Assembly: GCA_913045395.1 (NCBI GenBank)
Contig: CAJWPV010000010.1
Location: forward strand, 1 to 13,443
From: an uncultured Verrucomicrobiota bacterium
GTDB lineage: Bacteria; Verrucomicrobiota; Verrucomicrobiia; Limisphaerales; UBA1096
DNA: 13,443 nucleotides
Reading direction: 5' to 3'
In this document: positions 9,297 through 13,443 of the stretch, piece by piece
How positions within the stretch are numbered: position 1 is the first letter of the stretch
How the letters are laid out: the number at the start of each line of letters is the position of its first letter
The notes under the pieces: model-generated
Told to the model about the DNA's origin: nothing
The model's input: only the letters and a program-made list of their open reading frames with translations
Databases searched by the model: none
Translations under genes and position numbers: made by a program

Positions 9297-9608
9297 ATGC
9301 AGCCAAGCAACATACAGGTCATCGGCGAGGAACTGGCCATCAAGTGGGACGATGGCGGGGAGTCGTTCGTGCGCTTAGCCAAGCTGCGAAAAGCCTGCCC
9401 CTGCGCCGGCTGCAAGGGCGAGACCGACGTGATGGGCAACGTTTACAAGGGCCCCGAGCGGCCGTACAGCCCCTCGTCGTTTCAGGTTCACTCGCTCGAG
9501 TTCGTCGGTGGCTACGCCGTCAAGCCGGTGTGGGAGGATGGCCACAGCACTGGCCTGTTTGCCTTCGACTACCTCCGTGCCGTCGCCGATTCCCCCGGCG
9601 ACGAATAG
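9297..9608 (+). CDS. DUF971 (GBBH-like N-terminal domain) protein
   Basis: A 103-residue single-domain protein of the DUF971 family, named for the N-terminal domain of gamma-butyrobetaine hydroxylase and also found beside or fused to Mrp/ApbC iron-sulfur carriers. The opening strands (IQVIGEELAIKWDDG) match the fold, followed by a Cys cluster C34-P-C36-A-G-C39 in the LRKACPCAGC segment. That cluster is a plausible zinc or Fe-S ligand set together with H83. The signature DGHSTGLFAFDYLR (81-94) is present. The role of stand-alone members is not firmly established; Fe-S protein handling is an inference. It starts at the ATG just after the peroxiredoxin terminator, with no Shine-Dalgarno. The next gene begins 45 bp downstream, so the two may share a transcript. 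Confidence 0.88.
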   Translation: MQPSNIQVIGEELAIKWDDGGESFVRLAKLRKACPCAGCKGETDVMGNVYKGPERPYSPSSFQVHSLEFVGGYAVKPVWEDGHSTGLFAFDYLRAVADSPGDE

Positions 9609-9638
9609 CCACAAATGGTTTGTGGCCAAGTGCTTGGC
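9608..9638 (+). repeat. Double intergenic hairpin with inverted GGCCAAG / CTTGGC half-sites
   Basis: GCCACAAA-TGG-TTTGTGGC (9608-9626) is a perfect 8-bp stem that begins at the last base of the DUF971 stop codon. It overlaps GCCAAG-TG-CTTGGC (9625-9638), an inverted pair of the iterated word. The 16-mer GGCCAAGTGCTTGGCT (9624-9639) differs at only two positions from the hairpin at 10904-10919 after the next gene. No T run follows, so this is not a classical terminator. The two stems compete for the same bases. Confidence 0.6.
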
Positions 9639-9653
9639 TGACTAGCCTCGCTT

Positions 9654-10898
9654 ATGCGCTTCGTGACCAATTGGCTGGGCTTTGCCCTGCTGGTTTACTG
9701 TTGTGCTGCCGCCCAGGCGCGCGTCTACCTTGGCAACGAGGTGCTCTCCATGCGCGGCTTTGGGACGCTGCGCGGCAAGCGCGTCGGCCTGCTCACCAAC
9801 CCCTCCGGTGTTGACGGTCGTGGCCGCTCCATCATCGACATCCTCCACAAGTCGCCCAAGGTCAATCTCGTCGCGTTGTTCGGTGCAGAGCACGGCATCG
9901 ATGGCCGAGTGCCGGCCGGGAAGGAGTTCCCCAACAGTACCCACCGCCACACCGGCCTGCCGATCTATTCGCTCTACGGACCCGGGCCCGTTCGCAAGCC
10001 GACGCCGGCGATGCTCAAAAAAATCGACTGTCTCGTCTACGACATTCAGGACACCGGCGCGCGATCGTATACGTTCATCAGCACAATGGGATTGTGCATG
10101 GAGGAATGCGGCAGGGCCGGCGTCGAGTTCGTCGTGCTCGACCGGCCGAACCCACTCGGGGGCCAGCGCGTCGAGGGACTCATCCTCAACCCCCGCTTCA
10201 AGTCGCTCGTGGGTCATTGGAAAATCCCCTATGTGTACGGCATGACCGCCGGCGAACTTGCCTACATGATCAGTGGTGAGGGTTGGATCAGGTATCGCCC
10301 CAAAATTTCCATCGTCAAGATGAAAGGCTGGACTCGCTCGATGCACTGGCGCGGCACAGGTCTTAAGTGGGTACCCACATCGCCAAACATCCCGCACGGC
10401 AACTCCCCGCTGCACTACGTCTCCACCGGCGTGCTCGGCGAACTCGGCGCAGGGAGCGGACTCAGTATAGGCATCGGCGAAGGGATGCCGTTCGAGTGCG
10501 TCGCCTCCACCTGGATGGATGCCACAGGCATGGCCCGCCACCTCAACAACCGCCGACTGCCGGGCGTGCGCTTCGAACCGCTTCGCTTCAAGAGTCGCCG
10601 AGTGAAAAACCGCACCTACTCCGGCGTCCGTATCAGGTTCACCAACCCCGCCACCACGCCGCTGATGGCAATCAACTACCATATCATCGATGCCGTGAAG
10701 GCGGTGGCCAAGCGCGACATCTTCGCTACCCGTGTCAAGAGCGGCCGCAGCTTCAACATGTTCGACAAAGTCAACGGCACCGACTCGATCCGCCGCGACT
10801 TGGCCACCGGCCGCTCAGGCGCAGCCATCGTCAAATCGTGGGCCGGGGACGAGGCCCGCTTCCGCCAACAACGCGCCAAATACCTCCTCTATCGTTGA
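9654..10898 (+). CDS. namZ: NamZ-type exo-beta-N-acetylmuramidase (DUF1343)
   Basis: Secreted or periplasmic hydrolase of the DUF1343/YbbC family, whose characterised members release N-acetylmuramic acid from peptidoglycan fragments; this suggests cell-wall recycling or scavenging. The length of 414 aa is typical. The signal peptide (WLGFALLVYCCAAAQA) is probably cut after residue 22. Family motifs appear in order: KRVGLLTNPSGVD, LFGAEHGIDG (E79-H80-G81), YDIQDTGARSYTFISTM, VVLDRPNPLGGQRVEG, YVYGMTAGELAYM, WVPTSPNIPH, and near the end FRQQRAKYLLY. The gene symbol rests on family membership, since other specificities are possible in this family. The ATG is 45 bp after the DUF971 gene, without a Shine-Dalgarno. 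A perfect 20-bp palindrome with T-rich tail lies 4 bp after the stop codon. Confidence 0.88.
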   Translation: MRFVTNWLGFALLVYCCAAAQARVYLGNEVLSMRGFGTLRGKRVGLLTNPSGVDGRGRSIIDILHKSPKVNLVALFGAEHGIDGRVPAGKEFPNSTHRHTGLPIYSLYGPGPVRKPTPAMLKKIDCLVYDIQDTGARSYTFISTMGLCMEECGRAGVEFVVLDRPNPLGGQRVEGLILNPRFKSLVGHWKIPYVYGMTAGELAYMISGEGWIRYRPKISIVKMKGWTRSMHWRGTGLKWVPTSPNIPHGNSPLHYVSTGVLGELGAGSGLSIGIGEGMPFECVASTWMDATGMARHLNNRRLPGVRFEPLRFKSRRVKNRTYSGVRIRFTNPATTPLMAINYHIIDAVKAVAKRDIFATRVKSGRSFNMFDKVNGTDSIRRDLATGRSGAAIVKSWAGDEARFRQQRAKYLLYR

Positions 10899-10901
10899 CG
10901 A

Positions 10902-10938
10902 TTGGCCAAGTACTTGGCCAAATTTTTCTTTATTTTTT
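10902..10938 (+). terminator. 20-bp perfect palindrome acting as probable terminator
   Basis: TTGGCCAAGTACTTGGCCAA (10902-10921) is perfectly self-complementary. It consists of two copies of TTGGCCAA in inverted arrangement around GTAC, so the RNA folds as an 8-bp stem with a four-base loop. It is followed by ATTTTTCTTTATTTTTT (10922-10938). This fits an intrinsic terminator for the muramidase gene. The stem is built from the same word iterated throughout the window, as happens when uptake sequences are reused as terminators. Confidence 0.75.
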
Positions 10939-10950
10939 AAGACCGGTCTT
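10939..10950. repeat. 12-bp palindrome upstream of the transketolase-like gene
   Basis: AAGACCGGTCTT is a perfect palindrome 66 bp before the ATG at 11017. A further GGGTCT (10975-10980) could pair alternatively with its AGACC. It might be an operator or a leader structure; no clear promoter is seen in 10951-11016. Confidence 0.3.
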
Positions 10951-11016
10951 TAGACTGCTGGCCTGTTTGAAAGGACGGGTCTGCCCCTTCCCTGACCTAT
11001 TTTCCACACACTTTTT

Positions 11017-13269
11017 ATGAGCAACTATTCGCAGGCCGCCTTTAAGTCTCAACAAGATCGCAACGCCCAACTGATTGCCGACTCGAAGTACATGCGCTCA
11101 AGCGTCACCTCGCAGGTGTTGCCGCTACAGATCGATGTGGGTGGCACCGACGCGCTCGACGACAAGCAGATCGCCACGTTGCAGGCGCTCGAGATCGAGG
11201 CGGCCCGCATCTCCATCTCCTCGTTGGCCTCGCTCGCCACTATCGGTGAACTTGACCACTTGGGCGGCGGCCTGGACTTGATCCCTAGCCTGATGCTCAC
11301 GCTGGCGGCGACCGATTACCAGAAGGTCCAGTTCACAATCGAAAACGCGCACGCCAGCATTGGCTACTACTCGTCACTCGCCGCGCTTGGCTTTGTTGAG
11401 CGCGACTCGGTGGTGCACCAATTCCGGCGCGGACTCGACATTCCGGGCCATGTCTCTTGGGTGCCGGGTGGCACGCAACTCAATGGCGGCCGCCTCGGCG
11501 TGATGATCCCGGTTGCCGCTGGCCAAGCGATGGGGATGCGCGCCCGCGACCCGCAGTCGTGGGTCATCTGCCACTGCGGCGACGCCGGCTGGATTTCCGG
11601 CCAGGCGCTGAACGGCTTCAACGCAGCCGACATCGGCAACCTGCCGCTGACGTTTGTCATGCAGCGCAACGGAATCCAGTTGTCCGACTCGAACAAGAAC
11701 GTGATGGACAAGGATCCGCGCCCGATCGTTGAGGCGATGGGCGTCGAGATCATCGAGATTAAGTCATTGTTTGAGGCCGCCGAAATGTTCAGGGCGTACA
11801 AGCAGGCACACAGCCACGCGATGGAGGGCCGTCCGACGATGATTTACCCGACTGGCTACGCCTCCGCCGACGGCGAAAAGGTGGACTTCAACTGGCTAGC
11901 CGAACGCTTCGGCATCGGCGACGAGGTCGAGGCCATCACAGGCAAAAATGGCGTCGCGATGGATCAGAAAATCTGGGTACCGGGCGCATTGATGAGCTAC
12001 CGCGATGTCGTCCCGATGCTCGAGTGTGTGCTGTTGGTCAACAATCTGCCAGGCGGTGCCGGGCATCACGACGGCCATATGAAGGGCCGCGACGAAGCCG
12101 AGATTCTCGCCAACACGATGCTCACCCGCAACCCAGCGCAACAGGCTGCGTTTGACGACATCCACGCTGCCACCAGTGCAGAAGTAACCACCAACGCCCG
12201 GCCAGCCGCTGGCACTGAGAACCTCACGCTTTCTGTCGGACAACTGAAGGAAGTGAGCCTGCCGGAAGCCGGTAAAAAAACCAGTGCCCGTGCCGGATCA
12301 GAGGCTGCTTACCTCGCCGTGGCCAAAGCGCACCCAAATGATGTGTTCGTCGTGAGCTGCGACCTCAACCCATCGACCAAGCTCGGCAAAGCCTGCGCCA
12401 ACATCCCGGCGCAAAACCAAATCGAGTTGAGCATCGAGGAGCAGGCCGCGCTGCTCATCGCTGACGGACTGGCCATGAGTTCCGACAGGCCGCAGGTGAA
12501 TGTCGTGTCAACTTTCTCCGCGTTCTTCGAGGGCATCGCTCGCGAGGGGCTGGAGTTGTGGCGCTACCAGCGAAATCTCAATGGCGTCAACGAGGGCCTC
12601 AATGTCATCATGCACATGAGCCACGTCGGCGCCTGCACCGGCCGCGACCACTTCTCCGGCTGGAGCCTGGACTGGGTGACGCTCGCCATCGGTTACCTGC
12701 CGTACGTCGATCGTTTTTATGCCCCGGCCGACGCGCGCGGCGCATTCGTTGCCGTGCGCGATGCGTGTGCTCGCTACGGTTCGCATATCGTCGCCATCCC
12801 ACGCGACAATCTGCTCGTGCTCTCCGACGAAAACGGCGACCCGCTTTTCAATGCCGACAGCGAATGGGAAGCCGTCACGCCGCTCCGCAAGAGCCACGGC
12901 GCAAAAGTCGGCATTCTCGCGCTCGGAGCCACCGCCAGCATCGCGCAACAGGCCGCCGTGGAACTCGGTGGCACAGCTGATGTTTATGTCGTGAACGGAC
13001 TACCGCTGCCGGAAAAGTTCCTCGACGGAATCTTCGAGCAATACGACGGCGTCGTGACGGTAGAGGATGGCATTATTGGCACTCGCTGCACCGGTATTCG
13101 CGGGTTCGCTGGCCTCGTGCTTTCCTTCGCCAGCAACTCCGGCACGAGGACTGAGCACATCGGCATCGTCGATCCGCGCATCGCGCCATCCGAGGGTCAC
13201 GACGAGGTGTGGGAACATTTCGGGCTGACCACCGGCGCAATCATTGATGCTGCCAAGTCGCTTGTCTGA
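11017..13269 (+). CDS. Transketolase-like thiamine-diphosphate enzyme
   Basis: A single-chain ThDP enzyme of transketolase architecture, 750 aa, cytosolic. The N-terminal ThDP domain shows D80-H81-L-G-G-G85 in place of transketolase GHPG, H112 in IENAHASIGYYSSL, and the cofactor motif G188-D-A-G191 ending at N218 (FVMQRN). The pyrimidine-binding domain has IEEQAALLIADGLA with the expected catalytic Glu at E475, then VVSTFSAFFE. The classical GEDGPTHQ stretch reads TGRDHFSGWSLDW here. R596 in IPRDNL matches the phosphate-binding SRQNL of transketolase. The C-terminal domain (about 615-750) has VGILALGATASIAQQAAVEL and VVTVEDGIIGTRCTGIRG. The fold is clear; the substrate is not, so I do not call it tktA, aceE or dxs. 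The ATG has no Shine-Dalgarno. It converges on the partial gene at the window end with a 21-bp gap and no visible terminator. Confidence 0.85.
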   Translation: MSNYSQAAFKSQQDRNAQLIADSKYMRSSVTSQVLPLQIDVGGTDALDDKQIATLQALEIEAARISISSLASLATIGELDHLGGGLDLIPSLMLTLAATDYQKVQFTIENAHASIGYYSSLAALGFVERDSVVHQFRRGLDIPGHVSWVPGGTQLNGGRLGVMIPVAAGQAMGMRARDPQSWVICHCGDAGWISGQALNGFNAADIGNLPLTFVMQRNGIQLSDSNKNVMDKDPRPIVEAMGVEIIEIKSLFEAAEMFRAYKQAHSHAMEGRPTMIYPTGYASADGEKVDFNWLAERFGIGDEVEAITGKNGVAMDQKIWVPGALMSYRDVVPMLECVLLVNNLPGGAGHHDGHMKGRDEAEILANTMLTRNPAQQAAFDDIHAATSAEVTTNARPAAGTENLTLSVGQLKEVSLPEAGKKTSARAGSEAAYLAVAKAHPNDVFVVSCDLNPSTKLGKACANIPAQNQIELSIEEQAALLIADGLAMSSDRPQVNVVSTFSAFFEGIAREGLELWRYQRNLNGVNEGLNVIMHMSHVGACTGRDHFSGWSLDWVTLAIGYLPYVDRFYAPADARGAFVAVRDACARYGSHIVAIPRDNLLVLSDENGDPLFNADSEWEAVTPLRKSHGAKVGILALGATASIAQQAAVELGGTADVYVVNGLPLPEKFLDGIFEQYDGVVTVEDGIIGTRCTGIRGFAGLVLSFASNSGTRTEHIGIVDPRIAPSEGHDEVWEHFGLTTGAIIDAAKSLV

Positions 13270-13290
13270 CTCCCACCAAGTTGCGGGGAA

Positions 13291-13443
13291 TCACTCCACC
13301 AACCGGATTCGGTAGAAGCGGGCTTGGCCCAGCGGGACGTCGCTCTCGACCTTGGCCAGGGGCTGAGCCAAGTTGGCAGTGAACTCGGCCAGCTTGGCCC
13401 AGCCGTCACTCACGGTATCGGAAGACTCGACGCGGTAACGGCG
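13291..13443 (-). CDS. C-terminal end of a probable secreted protein (partial)
   Basis: A minus-strand frame is open from the window edge to a TGA at 13293-13291, giving the last 50 residues of a protein whose start lies outside. The visible part includes RRYRVESSDTVSDGW, KLAEFTANLAQPLAKV and the ending ARFYRIRLVE. Tails of the form YRVE-S-x-W-x-L, then RFYR-V/I-x-L at the extreme C-terminus, are common in large secreted or surface proteins of Verrucomicrobiota and suggest a small beta-sandwich. The stretch is exceptionally dense in GGCCAAG/CTTGGCC half-sites, which encode LAK, LAQ, WAK and GQA in different frames. What the protein does cannot be seen from this fragment. Confidence 0.65.
   Translation of the reverse strand, partial: RRYRVESSDTVSDGWAKLAEFTANLAQPLAKVESDVPLGQARFYRIRLVE

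Noticed and set aside
9642..10682. 346-codon open frame on the minus strand
   Set aside because: It is a shadow of the NamZ-like gene in GC-rich sequence. The plus-strand protein carries all the family motifs.

Overview
The window is a GC-rich stretch (roughly 58-60% by eye) of a Gram-negative bacterial chromosome. It carries ten complete protein genes and the tail of an eleventh. Gene content points to Verrucomicrobiota, possibly a marine lineage. The clues are an orphan glycogen-binding-type (CBM48) domain protein, a secreted NHLRC2-like thioredoxin/beta-propeller protein, a DUF5916 outer-membrane barrel, a NamZ/DUF1343 muramidase, and a partial protein ending in the short beta-rich tail common in secreted verrucomicrobial proteins. 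The assignment is inferred from protein resemblance; there is no rRNA or other phylogenetic marker here.

Layout, left to right (+ strand unless stated): secreted thioredoxin/NHL protein (121-2283); a 348-bp gap with a good promoter, structured sequence and a possible terminator, perhaps a small RNA; a 3-hydroxyisobutyrate-dehydrogenase-like oxidoreductase with an altered substrate loop (2632-3516) and strong terminator; a small CBM48 protein (3668-3976); a bidirectional terminator shared with a convergent 80-residue hypothetical gene (- strand, 4045-4287); glutamine-dependent NAD+ synthetase nadE (4444-6075); a DUF5916 outer-membrane protein (6249-8432); a 1-Cys peroxiredoxin (8590-9225) with terminator; a DUF971 protein (9297-9608) and a NamZ-type exo-beta-N-acetylmuramidase (9654-10898), possibly co-transcribed; a transketolase-like thiamine-diphosphate enzyme (11017-13269); and, convergent with it, the C-terminus of a probable secreted protein (- strand, 13291-13443).

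Most genes look like separate transcription units with their own terminators, not one pathway. Loose themes are redox and NAD metabolism (NAD synthetase, dehydrogenase, peroxiredoxin, thioredoxin-like protein) and the cell envelope (DUF5916 barrel, NamZ, secreted proteins). Shine-Dalgarno sequences are essentially absent.

The most unusual signal is at DNA level. A palindromic word, CTTGGCCAAG, and its half-sites GGCCAAG/CTTGGCC recur far above chance across genes and gaps. They are read in several frames and form inverted pairs in two intergenic hairpins, one of them a perfect 20-bp palindrome in terminator position. This resembles the distribution of DNA-uptake signal sequences or highly iterated palindromes, and is the best candidate for something undescribed in this window.
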